From contig CAKZIX010000123.1 of NCBI GenBank assembly GCA_936936565.1, forward strand, positions 13,798-77,797: a DNA stretch of 64,000 nucleotides, read 5' to 3'. Shown in pieces: positions 35,648-44,366 of this stretch. A program made the translations under genes and the position numbers. The notes below the pieces were generated by a model that saw only the letters and a list, made by a program, of their open reading frames with translations, was not told where the DNA came from and did no database searches. The first letter of the stretch is position 1. Each line of letters begins with the position of its first letter. This stretch comes from an uncultured Nocardiaceae bacterium. Lineage in GTDB: Bacteria; Actinomycetota; Actinomycetes; Mycobacteriales; Mycobacteriaceae.

Positions 35648-36878
35648 CGCGCACCTCCCACCGCAGTGTCACGGTGGTACCGGCGCCGGGGCGGGACGCG
35701 ATGTCTGCACTGCCACCGGGCAGTTCGCTCATCCGCCCCCGGATGCTGAGTGCGATGCCGAGCCGGGTGTCGGGCACGATCGCGGGATCGAATCCGACGC
35801 CGTCGTCGGTGACCTGCACGCAGATCCCGGAGGCGTCGAGGTCGATGGTCACGTTGCGGTGCGCGGTGCGGCCCGCGTGCCGCACGCTGTTGCGCAGCGC
35901 CTCGGCGGTCGCGGCGCCGAGGGTCCGGACCACCTCGGGCGGGATGGCCAGGCTGTCCCAGCCGGTGCCGCGGCGCAGCTCGACATGCACGTCGGCGGCG
36001 GCTTCGGTTGCGGCGGTGCGCAATTCGGCCAGCGCCGCCTGCGCCTTGGTGGTGCCGACCTCGATCGTGGTGGCCCGGATCTCGTCGAACTGCCGCAGCG
36101 TGCGGCCCGCCTGCCGGGCCAGGACGTCGGGTTCGCCGCCGCGCGAGGCGTCGAGCAAGGTGGCCAGCACGCCGTCGTGGATGAGCGCGGCGAAGCGGCC
36201 CTTCTCCCGGGTGCGGGCCTCCGAGGCGGCGGCGGAGGCGGCGAGCTGCTGGGCCCGCCACGTTTCCAGATCGAGGTACAGCGCGGCGTTCTTGGCGCGC
36301 ACCATGATCCAGGTGAACACCGCGGAGATCCCCAGAATGCGGGTGAAGTTCAGGGCGAATTCGAGCGCGTCGCTGCTGCCGTGCGCGATCGCGTTGCCGA
36401 CGGCCGCCAGCAGCACGACTGCGACGAGGTAACCGATCGCCGCCTTCGCGCGCCAGACGAGGCCGGCCGCGACGGCACCCAGCATGACGAACCGGAAGAT
36501 CCACACGATCTCCCCCGACATCGCGCCCCACTCCACAGCGATGCATGAAAGACCAACGACGACAAGGAAATTCACGGCGAGGACGGTGCACGCAAAGTTC
36601 AGCGTGCGCAGCGGCGCCAGGAACGAGGCCAATGCCAGGAACAGGCAGGCACCGAAGATGCCGATCGCGGCGGCGATCGTCCACCAGCCGGCGTAGATCC
36701 GCGACTGATGCAGGATCTCGTGGGAGTCGATGACGGCGAACATCACTCCGCCCAGGCCGATGACGCAGGCCGCCGAGCGTGTGATGCGGTCGGCCGCCGC
36801 GTGCCCGCGCGGTGACATCGGCGCACCGTCCGACGTGCGCGCCACACGTACCTCGACGTTCGTCCCCAACCCGCTCAT
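35637..36878 (-). CDS. membrane sensor histidine kinase (HisKA_3-type, NarL-partner class)
   Basis: About 413 residues from ATG 36876-36878 (MSGLGTNVEVRV); an ATG 33 bases earlier lies inside the upstream gene. Six membrane segments (about 35-200) lead to the phosphoacceptor ALIHDGVLATLLDASRGG, the N box AEALRNSVRHAGRTAHRN, the G box VTDDGVGFDP and the closing RLGIALSIRGRMSELPGGSA. All kinase motifs are intact, so this should phosphorylate a LuxR-type response regulator, most simply the one at 38719-39384. The signal is unknown. It is preceded by a fusion gene carrying the same N-terminal half. Confidence 0.85.
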   Translation of the reverse strand: MSGLGTNVEVRVARTSDGAPMSPRGHAAADRITRSAACVIGLGGVMFAVIDSHEILHQSRIYAGWWTIAAAIGIFGACLFLALASFLAPLRTLNFACTVLAVNFLVVVGLSCIAVEWGAMSGEIVWIFRFVMLGAVAAGLVWRAKAAIGYLVAVVLLAAVGNAIAHGSSDALEFALNFTRILGISAVFTWIMVRAKNAALYLDLETWRAQQLAASAAASEARTREKGRFAALIHDGVLATLLDASRGGEPDVLARQAGRTLRQFDEIRATTIEVGTTKAQAALAELRTAATEAAADVHVELRRGTGWDSLAIPPEVVRTLGAATAEALRNSVRHAGRTAHRNVTIDLDASGICVQVTDDGVGFDPAIVPDTRLGIALSIRGRMSELPGGSADIASRPGAGTTVTLRWEVRDAG

Positions 36879-36883
36879 GCCTT

Positions 36884-38722
36884 TCACGCCGGATGCAGCT
36901 CGTGCTCGCATCGCACCCGCCCGTCGGCGAAGATGTCGGTGCGCCGGTCTCGGCCGGGTTCGCTGACCATGATCGTCGCGAGCCGGGCGCGCCCGTGCGG
37001 TAACACTCGGACCGTCACGACACCGGAGTCGGTGGAGTCTAGCTCGGCGGTGGCTTGTGCGAGCACCGTCGAACGGATGTCGGGGGCGACGGCGGCGAAG
37101 CCACCGTCGTCGAGCAGCACCACCCGCACGCCGCGCCGACGAGCCTCGGTAGCGGCGGGTACGAGCGCACCCTGCGCCAATTGGGGTGCGCGCAGCGTGT
37201 CGCGCAGTTCGGCTTCGAGCAGCCGGCAGTGCAGGCGCTGCTCGGCACCGAGATCGACGTCACACGCGATGAGTTCGAGCAACGGTCGCGCGTCGCGGTC
37301 CAGTCGGTCCAGCTGGCGCCGCCGCTCCGCGGCTCGGGCGTCCCGGCGGGCCTGCTCGACGGCGCCGCTGAGCCATTGCGCGCGAGCGGCGAAGATGGAG
37401 TGCAGCGTCGAGCGCATCACGCTCGCGAACGCGGTCACCATCAGCAGCGTGGCCAGTGGGCGCGTCGCCAGTTCCAGCCCGGGCCCGACCGCGTGACCGG
37501 CGAGCGCGGCACTGACCCCCACCGTCGCGAACAGCACGGCCGCGCCCACCCAAGCCGCGCCGAAGCGGCCGCGGATCGTGACGACCGACAGCATCAGCCA
37601 GCATTCCGCGGCGGTCCAGGCGGTGTATCCCGTGAACTCACCTGGCATTCCGGCAAATGCCGCGCAACCGATGCTGAGCGCCCCGGCGCCGACCATGATC
37701 ACCACCCGGTTCAACGGGATGGGATCCCGGTCGCCGGTAACCACGCAATAGCCGCCGACCAGGACGAACACGAACGTGCCGACGGTGGGCAGCACCGGTC
37801 GGCCGCTCGCCAGGGCGTTGGTGAGCAGATACGCCACCGCGATCAGGAACGGGGCCGCGAGCAGCCAGATCTGGGCGCCGCGCAGGCCCAGGATGTCGAG
37901 CAGATTCGCCGACGCCGAGACCGGTGCGGCGTCTTCGTCGCTGCAGCAGGTGCTGCGCAGTTCGTCCAGTTCGGCGAGGGTGCGTCCGGCCTGCTCGCGC
38001 GAGGCCCGCGACGGCCCGTGCGGCTGCGAGGCGTCGAGCAGCGTGGTGAGCACGCCGTCGTGGATCAGCGCCGCGAACCGATCGCGCTCGTGGGTCCGCG
38101 CTTCGGACGCGGCATTGGCCCTGGCCTGTTCCCGGACCAGGGCGGTGTCCTCGTCGAGCCGGTCGGCGGCGCGCAGGAACACCACCGAAATCCAGACGAA
38201 GAAGGACATGAAACTGCCCTGTTTCACGAGGTCGTGGACGAAGCGTTCCAGGCCGGGATCGGTGGCCGCGTACAGGTTCAGCAGCGATCCGGCAATCGTC
38301 GAGACCACCGCGTAGCCGATCGCGCCGCGCGGGCCGAAAGCGACCATCGCCGAGATCGCGAGCAACGCGGTCATTCGCCAGAACCAGGACGGCGTGTCGT
38401 CCATAGTGGCGGCGGGGGCGGCGAGCGGATACAGCGCGGCGGCACCCAGGTAGCCGACACAGTGCGCGACGGCGAACGTGCGCACGGGCGGCATCCCGGC
38501 GGCGACGGTGGTGAGCCCCATCAGGATCGGGATGCCGAAGACGACGCCTACCGCCAGCGCGGGCCACCACGGCGCCACCGCACGCGACTGCTCGACGATC
38601 TCGGTGGCCAGCAGGAACGCGAACAGCAGCGCGCTGAGCGCGGTCGCGAGCACGTACACCCGCACGACACGGTCCCGAGCCGACCCCGGTGCGGCGACCG
38701 GTGGTTCGAGCCGAAGCTTCAT
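36884..38722 (-). CDS. fusion: N-terminal half of a sensor kinase joined to the accessory membrane protein (no ATPase domain)
   Basis: 612 residues from ATG 38720-38722, overlapping the response-regulator stop as ATGA. Residues 1-270 resemble the kinase at 35637-36878: membrane segments, then RERDRFAALIHDGVLTTLLD-like sequence with the phospho-His. At about residue 275 (RSTCCSDEDAAPVSASANLL) it switches to a protein resembling the accessory at 34628-35647: more membrane segments, CRLLEAELRDTLRAPQL, GVRVVLLDDGGFAAVAPD, VTVRVLPHGRARLATIMV. The whole HATPase domain is missing, so the protein cannot phosphorylate itself. It may accept phosphate from the neighbouring kinase or only sense. A deletion after duplication of the kinase-accessory pair is the simplest origin. 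Confidence 0.75.
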   Translation of the reverse strand: MKLRLEPPVAAPGSARDRVVRVYVLATALSALLFAFLLATEIVEQSRAVAPWWPALAVGVVFGIPILMGLTTVAAGMPPVRTFAVAHCVGYLGAAALYPLAAPAATMDDTPSWFWRMTALLAISAMVAFGPRGAIGYAVVSTIAGSLLNLYAATDPGLERFVHDLVKQGSFMSFFVWISVVFLRAADRLDEDTALVREQARANAASEARTHERDRFAALIHDGVLTTLLDASQPHGPSRASREQAGRTLAELDELRSTCCSDEDAAPVSASANLLDILGLRGAQIWLLAAPFLIAVAYLLTNALASGRPVLPTVGTFVFVLVGGYCVVTGDRDPIPLNRVVIMVGAGALSIGCAAFAGMPGEFTGYTAWTAAECWLMLSVVTIRGRFGAAWVGAAVLFATVGVSAALAGHAVGPGLELATRPLATLLMVTAFASVMRSTLHSIFAARAQWLSGAVEQARRDARAAERRRQLDRLDRDARPLLELIACDVDLGAEQRLHCRLLEAELRDTLRAPQLAQGALVPAATEARRRGVRVVLLDDGGFAAVAPDIRSTVLAQATAELDSTDSGVVTVRVLPHGRARLATIMVSEPGRDRRTDIFADGRVRCEHELHPA

Positions 38723-39384
38723 GCCTGCAGGTGCGGCGACTCCGGCACCGGCAACCAGCCGTCTTCGACGGCCCGCTTGTACAAGTCGGTCTTCGTCGGC
38801 GCCGGACGCCCGGCGTCGGAGTACTTCTGCCGGATGCGGGCCAGGTAGTCGTTGACCGTCTGCTCGGACAGGCCGGTCAGCCGCGCCACCCGCGAAGCCT
38901 TCTCGCCCGAGGCGTACAGGGTGAGCACCTCTTCTTGACGCGGGCTCAAACCCACGTCGCCGAGGCTGGGATCGCCGTCGATGGCGGCCGCCCAGTCCGT
39001 GGTGACGACCTGATCGCCGGCCGCGGCGCGGCGCACCGCGTCCACCACGGTGGCGGCATCCTCGGACTTGCGCACCACACCCAGCACTCCGGCCTTGGCG
39101 GCGCTGCGCACCAGGAAGGCGTTCTCGGCGCCGGTGAACACCAGCGCCTCGATGCCGTGGGCACGCAGTCTGGTCACGTTGTCCTGCGGTGACGAGCTGT
39201 CCGCGAGCCGCAAGTCCAGCACGACAAGATCGAGCTCGGTGGTCTGCGCGAGGAGTTCGGGCACGGTGCCGGCGGTCGCGACGAGTTCCAGATCGGGCTC
39301 GCGCGCGAGCATCGCAGCAAGTCCGAGGGTGACCGACTCGTGGTCTTCCACCAGTCCGATTCGTCGCACGTCTGCGTCTGCCAA
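38719..39384 (-). CDS. NarL/LuxR-type response regulator
   Basis: 221 residues. The receiver is complete: IGLVEDHESVTLGLAAMLAR (acidic pair), LDLVVLDLRLADSS (phosphoacceptor Asp), ALVFTGAENAF and VLGVVRKSED (Lys). The HTH follows: LSPRQEEVLTLYASGEKASR, LTGLSEQTVNDYLARIRQKY. The start is probably TTG 39382-39384 behind AGGAAGG; a GTG five codons in is an alternative. It heads an operon of regulator, kinase-accessory fusion, kinase and accessory protein with overlapping or near-overlapping junctions, so the four act together. Confidence 0.88.
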   Translation of the reverse strand: MADADVRRIGLVEDHESVTLGLAAMLAREPDLELVATAGTVPELLAQTTELDLVVLDLRLADSSSPQDNVTRLRAHGIEALVFTGAENAFLVRSAAKAGVLGVVRKSEDAATVVDAVRRAAAGDQVVTTDWAAAIDGDPSLGDVGLSPRQEEVLTLYASGEKASRVARLTGLSEQTVNDYLARIRQKYSDAGRPAPTKTDLYKRAVEDGWLPVPESPHLQA

Positions 39385-39406
39385 AGCTCACCTTCCTGTG
39401 AGTTTT

Positions 39407-39436
39407 GACTGCGCGCTCTCCTCCGCGCGCGCAGTC
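39407..39436. terminator. hairpin terminator after the flavodoxin-like gene
   Basis: GACTGCGCGC (39407-39416) and GCGCGCAGTC (39427-39436) form a perfect 10-bp stem with a 10-base loop. It is downstream of the minus-strand flavodoxin-like gene and upstream of the response regulator. Confidence 0.65.
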
Positions 39437-39504
39437 CGCCCAACCCCGGCCTTTCATCTTTCAGCATGTCACGGCGCCGGTACAGACGTAAGAAATCGGG
39501 GCGG

Positions 39505-39957
39505 TCAGCCCATCAACGTGGCTGCCAATGTGCCGCCGAGTTCGCGGCACGCCTCGAGATTGGCCGGCGTCGGCTTCCCCGAAACCACCACATACTCGGC
39601 CGCCTTCGCCCAGCCCAGACCGGTGGTGATCGACGTGACGCCACGCTCGGCGCCCTCGGTGCCCTCGTTGCCGTGCAGGTACAGCCCGAACGGGCGGCCT
39701 TGGGTGGAATCGAGGCAGGGGTAGTAGATGACGTCGAACGCGTGCTTGAGCGCGCCGGACATGTACCCGAGGTTCGCCGGGGTGCCGAGCAGATAGCCGT
39801 CGGCCGCGAGCACGTCGTTCGGCGTGACAGCCAGCGCGGCCCGGCGCACGACGTCGACCCCTTCGATCTCGGGGTCGGTGGCGCCGGAAACGACGGCCTC
39901 GAACATTGCCTGCATGAACGGCGAGGGCGTGTGGTGGACGAGCAGCAACGTAGGCAC
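39505..39957 (-). CDS. flavodoxin/NADPH-dependent FMN reductase family protein
   Basis: 150 residues from GTG 39955-39957. The FMN-binding loop is HHTPSPFMQAMFEAVVSGA, with YLLGTPANLGYMSGALKHAF and LYLHGNEGTEGAERGVTSIT as further conserved parts. This is the flavodoxin-like fold with the second flavin loop intact. It follows the membrane protein gene by two bases and so belongs to the dapB operon. The electron partner is unknown. Confidence 0.85.
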   Translation of the reverse strand: MPTLLLVHHTPSPFMQAMFEAVVSGATDPEIEGVDVVRRAALAVTPNDVLAADGYLLGTPANLGYMSGALKHAFDVIYYPCLDSTQGRPFGLYLHGNEGTEGAERGVTSITTGLGWAKAAEYVVVSGKPTPANLEACRELGGTLAATLMG

Positions 39958-39959
39958 GG

Positions 39960-40421
39960 CTATCCGCGCTCCAGCTTCTCCAGCGCCACGGCGCGGCGCA
40001 TGGTCTCGCGCGCCCGGCTGCGGTCGCCGGCGTAGTCGTAGGCGCGAGCCAGCCGGTAGCTGCTGCGCCAGTTGTCGGGATCAGCCTCCCATTCGGCTTT
40101 GACCTGCGCGAACAGCGTGTCGGCGGCATCGCGTTCGATGCGTCCGGAGGGGCGGCGCGGCAGGTGTGAGACGTCGAGTTCGCGGTCCTCCTCGTGCATC
40201 CGCCGCGCCAGGCGCTGGTGCTGCAGACCCGCGTGGATGGTGGCGCCGACGATCCAGACGCCGAGCAGCGGCAGGATCAGCACGCCGATGCCGAGGCCGA
40301 TCGCGGCCGGTGAGCCGTCGCCGATGAGCTGGAACGCGGCCCGGCCGAGCAACACGAAGTACAGGCCCAGTGCCAGCACGAAGAAGGCGATCAGGCCGAG
40401 CACCTTGACGAGGTCTTTCAC
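39960..40421 (-). CDS. small membrane protein with a TPR-like C-terminus
   Basis: 153 residues from GTG 40419-40421, overlapping the dapB stop as GTGA. Two membrane segments (LGLIAFFVLALGLYFVLLG and AIGLGIGVLILPLLGVWIVG) are followed by a cytosolic helical part ending EADPDNWRSSYRLARAYDYA, GDRSRARETMRRAVALE, which looks like one and a half TPR units. The family is found next to dapB in Mycobacteriales; its role is unknown. Confidence 0.75.
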   Translation of the reverse strand: MKDLVKVLGLIAFFVLALGLYFVLLGRAAFQLIGDGSPAAIGLGIGVLILPLLGVWIVGATIHAGLQHQRLARRMHEEDRELDVSHLPRRPSGRIERDAADTLFAQVKAEWEADPDNWRSSYRLARAYDYAGDRSRARETMRRAVALEKLERG

Positions 40422-41158
40422 AGGTCGAGCAGCGGGTCGAGCCCGACCGTGAGGCCGGCCAACTCGGCGATGCGGCGCACGCCCAACAGCACGCCGGGCG
40501 CGAACGACGAGCGGTCGATGGAGTCGTGCCGGATGGTGAGCGTTTCGCCCTGGGTACCGAGCAGCACTTCCTGGTGCGCGACGAGGCCCGCCAGGCGTAC
40601 CGAGTGCACCCGGACACCGTCGACGTCGGCGCCGCGCGCACCCTCGAGCTCCTGAGTGGTGGCGTCCGGGCTGACGCCGACACCGGCCTTGGCGCGTGCG
40701 GCGGCGATGAGCGCCGCAGTGCGGTAAGCGGTGCCCGAGGGCGCGTCGGCCTTGTTGGGGTGATGCAGCTCGACCACCTCGACGGAGTCGAAGAAGCGCG
40801 CCGCCTGCTCGGCGAAACGCATGCACAGCACCGCACCGATAGCAAAGTTGGGGGCGATCAGAATGTTGGCGCGCCCGTCGAACCAGGCGCGCACCTGCGC
40901 CAGCCGCGCCTCGTCGAATCCGGTGGTGCCGACGACTGCGTGTATGCCGTTGTCCGCCAAGAACTTCAGATTGTCCATCACGACGTCGGGGTGGGTGAAA
41001 TCGATGACCACCTCGGTGCGCGAGTCGGTGAGCGCGGTCAGCGGATCGCCCTGGTCCACGGCTGCGGCCAGCTCCAGGTCCGCTGCGGCTTCGACCGCTT
41101 CGCACATGGCCTTGCCGACCTTGCCCCGGGCACCCAACACTCCGACTCGAATCGTCAC
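40418..41158 (-). CDS. dapB: 4-hydroxy-tetrahydrodipicolinate reductase
   Basis: 246 residues from GTG 41156-41158. The NAD(P)-binding fold is VGVLGARGKVGKAMCEAVEA, followed by VVIDFTHPDVVMDNLKF, VVGTTGFDEARLAQVRAW, IAPNFAIGAVLCMRFAEQAA and the catalytic VELHHPNKADAPSGTAYRTA with the family His-His-x-x-K. It reduces the DapA product in the lysine/diaminopimelate route. The start is 38 bases from the divergent PaaX-like gene. Confidence 0.96.
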   Translation of the reverse strand: MTIRVGVLGARGKVGKAMCEAVEAAADLELAAAVDQGDPLTALTDSRTEVVIDFTHPDVVMDNLKFLADNGIHAVVGTTGFDEARLAQVRAWFDGRANILIAPNFAIGAVLCMRFAEQAARFFDSVEVVELHHPNKADAPSGTAYRTAALIAAARAKAGVGVSPDATTQELEGARGADVDGVRVHSVRLAGLVAHQEVLLGTQGETLTIRHDSIDRSSFAPGVLLGVRRIAELAGLTVGLDPLLDL

Positions 41159-41196
41159 TCGGACAGCGTATCGACGCGGCTGTCTACGATCGCACG

Positions 41197-41949
41197 ATGG
41201 CCGACGACACCACCGAGATCCGGAGCCTCACTGCCCGTTCGGCGGTGCTGAGCGTGCTGCTGGGCGCGCATCCGCCGCACGCGCCGGTCAGCGCGATCGT
41301 GCGTCTCGGGCTCGAACTCGGTGTGCAGGAAACAACGATTCGCGCCGCACTCACGCGCATGGTGGCGGCCGGCGATCTCGAACGCGACGATGCCGTCTAC
41401 CGCCTGGCGCCGCGCCTGCGGACCCGCCAGCTGCTGCAGGACCAGGCGCTCGACCCCGACCTGGAGCCATGGCACGGCGACTGGCGTCTGGTGCTCGTCA
41501 CCGGCAGCGCCGACGCGGCCGCCGACCGGACGGCTCTGCGGGAGTTGTTGCAGGCCGACAAGTTCGGCGAGATTCGCGAGGGGGCCTGGGGGCGGCCGGC
41601 CAACCTCGCACCGAGCGTGCAGGTCAGCGAGCATCCGCGTCTGACGGAGTTCATCGGTCGGCCATCGGAGCCGGAGGCGTTGGCGCAGCGGCTGTTTCGC
41701 CCAGCGGAATGGGCCGACGTCGCACGCAGTCTCGGGTCGGCCCTCGACGCGGCCACTGCCATGCGAGATCGCTTGGCAGTGGCCGCGGCGATGGTCCGCC
41801 ACATCTTGCACGACCCGCTCCTGCCCGCACCGTATTTGCCGGCAGCGTGGCCGGGCGAGGAGTTGCGCGCCGTCTACGGGGAGTTTCGCGCCGAGTTCAC
41901 GGCGTTCGCCGGGTCGTTCTTGGGCGCGCCCGCCAACGACTTCGGCTGA
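41197..41949 (+). CDS. PaaX-like transcriptional regulator
   Basis: 250 residues. A winged-helix N-terminus (LTARSAVLSVLLGAHPPHAP, LGVQETTIRAALTRMVAAGD) is followed by the PaaX effector region (WHGDWRLVLVTGSADAAADR, GEIREGAWGRPANLAP) and a C-terminal helical part (DPLLPAPYLPAAWPGEEL). PaaX proteins repress phenylacetyl-CoA or related CoA-thioester catabolism. No paa genes are in view; the nearest possible target is the convergent acyl-CoA dehydrogenase at 41981-43609. The effector is unknown. Confidence 0.85.
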   Translation: MADDTTEIRSLTARSAVLSVLLGAHPPHAPVSAIVRLGLELGVQETTIRAALTRMVAAGDLERDDAVYRLAPRLRTRQLLQDQALDPDLEPWHGDWRLVLVTGSADAAADRTALRELLQADKFGEIREGAWGRPANLAPSVQVSEHPRLTEFIGRPSEPEALAQRLFRPAEWADVARSLGSALDAATAMRDRLAVAAAMVRHILHDPLLPAPYLPAAWPGEELRAVYGEFRAEFTAFAGSFLGAPANDFG

Positions 41950-41980
41950 CCCAACAGGGCGCTGCTCATCCCCCGGGCGG

Positions 41981-43609
41981 TCAGGACGCCAGTTTGGGCG
42001 TCGCCCGATCGATGATCGTGGCGACGTCGACGCCCAGCGGCAGCGTGCCGAACACGTCACCACGGTCGTTGCCGAGCCGGGACGCGCAGAATGCGTCGGC
42101 GACCGCGGGGTGTCCGAAGCGCAGCAGCAGCGAGCCCTGCAGCAGCAGCGCCATCTCGCCGATTACGCGACGCGCGCGGTACTGCATCGTTTCGAAGTCG
42201 CCGAACTGCTTCTCGAGCCGCGACAGCGCAGTGTCGAATCGGGCGTCGGCGCCGGCGGCCTGCTTGATCTCGGTGAAGTACACGCCCAGCGCCTGCGGTT
42301 GCTTGGCCATCGCGCGCAGCACGTCGAGGGCGGCCACGTTGCCGGTGCCTTCCCAGACCGACATCAGCGGCGATTCGCGGAACAGCCGCGGCAGCCGCGA
42401 CTCTTCGACGTAGCCGTTGCCGCCGTGGCATTCGAGGGCCTCTGCGGCGTGGATCGGGGCCCGCTTGCACACGTAGTACTTGCTGACGGCCAGTCCGACG
42501 CGCCGGAGCAGGTCGTTGTCCTCGCTGGCCGGCCGGTCCATCAGTTCGGCCAGCCACAGCGCGACGGTGGTCGATGCTTCGGCCTCGACCGCGAGGTCGG
42601 CGATGACGTTGCGCATCAGCGGCTGATCGACGAGCGCGGCGCCGAACGCGCGGCGGTGCGTGACATGGTGGGCCGCGAGGCCGACGCCGACGCGCATGAC
42701 GGTGGCGGCGCCGATCGTGCAGTCCAGGCGGGTCATGTTCACCATCTCGACGATGGTGGCCACGCCGCGGCCTTCGGGGCCGACGAGCCATCCGACGGTG
42801 TCGTCGTATTCGACTTCGCTGCTGGCGTTGGAGTGGTTGCCGAGCTTGTCCTTGAGGCGCTGCAGCCGGAACGTATTGCGGGTGCCGTCGGGCAGCACGC
42901 GCGGCACGAAGAAGCAGGACAGCCCGCCGGGCGCTTGGGCGAGCACGAGGAACACGTCGCACATCGGTGCGGAGGTGAACCACTTGTGGCCGGTGATCAG
43001 GTAGCTGCCGTCGGGCTGCGGCACGGCGCGCGTGGTGTTGGCGCGCACGTCCGAGCCGCCCTGCTTCTCGGTCATCGACATGCCCGCGAGCAGGCCGCGC
43101 TTGGACAGCGGTTCCCGCAGGCCCGGGTCGTAGGCGGTGGCGGTGAGCAGCGGTTCGTACTGTGCGCTGAGCTCGGCGTTGGCGCGCAGCGCGGGCACGA
43201 CACCGTAGGTCATGGAGATCGGGCAGCCGTGTCCGGCGTCGGTTTGCCCCCACACCGACAACTTGGTCGCACGCAGGAGGTGCGCGTTCGGCTTGTCTCC
43301 CACCCACGGCGTGCCGGCGAGGCCGATCTCGACGGCGGTGTTCATCAGCCGGTGGTACGCGGGGTCGTAGACGACCTCGTCGATGCGGTGCCCGTACCGG
43401 TCGTGGGTCTTGAGTTGTGGCGGGTGCGCCTCGGCGAGGTCACCCCACTCGAGCGCTTCGGCACTGCCCGCGAGCCGGCCCACCCGGTGCAGTTCGTCCA
43501 GTGCGTGATCGGCGCCCGCGCGGTGCACTGCCTCGAGCAGCGCCGGGTAGTCCGCGGCGTCGAAATCGACCAGCGGCGGAACTTGATTCGTCACTTCGTG
43601 CGTAGCCAT
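41981..43609 (-). CDS. AidB-like acyl-CoA dehydrogenase
   Basis: 542 residues, longer than ordinary acyl-CoA dehydrogenases and matching the AidB/ACAD-11-like class. Features are the N-terminal extension (FDAADYPALLEAVHRAGADH), ATKLSVWGQTDAGHGCPISM, the flavin-contact segment GMSMTEKQGGSDVRANTTRA, HKWFTSAPMCDVFLVLAQAP, and EALECHGGNGYVEESRLPRL with VWEGTGNVAALDVLRAM near the C-terminus. Members bind FAD and in E. coli also DNA; the acyl substrate is unknown. The ATG is at 43607-43609. Same-strand TetR gene 43678-44262 lies upstream and may control it. Confidence 0.88.
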   Translation of the reverse strand: MATHEVTNQVPPLVDFDAADYPALLEAVHRAGADHALDELHRVGRLAGSAEALEWGDLAEAHPPQLKTHDRYGHRIDEVVYDPAYHRLMNTAVEIGLAGTPWVGDKPNAHLLRATKLSVWGQTDAGHGCPISMTYGVVPALRANAELSAQYEPLLTATAYDPGLREPLSKRGLLAGMSMTEKQGGSDVRANTTRAVPQPDGSYLITGHKWFTSAPMCDVFLVLAQAPGGLSCFFVPRVLPDGTRNTFRLQRLKDKLGNHSNASSEVEYDDTVGWLVGPEGRGVATIVEMVNMTRLDCTIGAATVMRVGVGLAAHHVTHRRAFGAALVDQPLMRNVIADLAVEAEASTTVALWLAELMDRPASEDNDLLRRVGLAVSKYYVCKRAPIHAAEALECHGGNGYVEESRLPRLFRESPLMSVWEGTGNVAALDVLRAMAKQPQALGVYFTEIKQAAGADARFDTALSRLEKQFGDFETMQYRARRVIGEMALLLQGSLLLRFGHPAVADAFCASRLGNDRGDVFGTLPLGVDVATIIDRATPKLAS

Positions 43610-43677
43610 GACAACCCTCTCTGTCGCCCCTGGCTATTACAGCACTGCTGCGCCTGACATGAAAGTGCAATACCCGG

Positions 43678-44262
43678 TCAATCCACGCGGACGGTGAGCG
43701 TCGGTTTCGGCGCGTCCGCCGAGTCGGTGATCCGGGTATGGACGGCATCCACCAGCGGCTGCAGGAACAGCTCCCCCATCTGACGCACCAGCACCGCCAG
43801 CACCTGCGTCCCATCGGCCCGCTCGGTCGAGGCGAGACCGGCCTTGCGCAGCATGGCGACCTCACGGCGGGTCAGCTCGACGAGCGCGTCGAGCAGGCCC
43901 AACTGCTCCGGATTCGGGTCCAGCAGCGCGCGGCGCAGATAGTTCACGACGGGCGGATTCTTGGCGAGCATGCGACGCACCGCGGCGTCGCGCGCCGCGG
44001 CATGCGCGCGCGGTCCGCCGGTCTCGGGCACCTCCCGCAGCGCGTGTTCGAAGTGGTCGACGACGAGTTGGTCCACGGCATCGCGCAGGCCGGATTTGGT
44101 CTTGAAATGGTGCTGGACGAGCCCCAACGTGACACCGGCCGCCGCGGCCACCGCACGCAACGACACCCGGTCTTCGCCGTGCTCGGCGTACAGGTCGAGC
44201 GCGGCATTGCGGATCCGTGCCTTCGCCGTGAGATCGGCATCCGCGGCCCGCGGGTTGGACAT
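43678..44262 (-). CDS. TetR-family regulator
   Basis: 194 residues. The N-terminal HTH is KARIRNAALDLYAEHGEDRV, SLRAVAAAAGVTLGLVQHHF, KTKSGLRDAVDQLV. The ligand-binding part (RMLAKNPPVVNYLRRALLDP, LVELTRREVAMLRKAG) is typical of regulators of fatty-acid-type catabolism. The gene is divergent from the acyl-CoA dehydrogenase at 44367; the inverted repeat at 44327-44342 is a candidate operator. Confidence 0.88.
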   Translation of the reverse strand: MSNPRAADADLTAKARIRNAALDLYAEHGEDRVSLRAVAAAAGVTLGLVQHHFKTKSGLRDAVDQLVVDHFEHALREVPETGGPRAHAAARDAAVRRMLAKNPPVVNYLRRALLDPNPEQLGLLDALVELTRREVAMLRKAGLASTERADGTQVLAVLVRQMGELFLQPLVDAVHTRITDSADAPKPTLTVRVD

Positions 44263-44307
44263 GTTCCCTCCTGACGATCACGCAATTATCGAGGGTGACG
44301 CGCCGAC

Positions 44308-44342
44308 TTTACATTCGACCTCTGCCCGATACACTCGTATCG
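44308..44342 (+). promoter_or_regulatory. promoter with overlapping inverted repeat upstream of the acyl-CoA dehydrogenase
   Basis: TTTACA (44308-44313) and TACACT (44330-44335) are spaced 16 bases apart and suit a sigma-A-type promoter. CGATAC-N4-GTATCG (44327-44342) overlaps the -10 element, a good position for a TetR-type repressor. The start codon is 25 bases downstream. Confidence 0.6.
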
Positions 44343-44366
44343 CCGTCAGCGCCGATCGGAGTGAAG

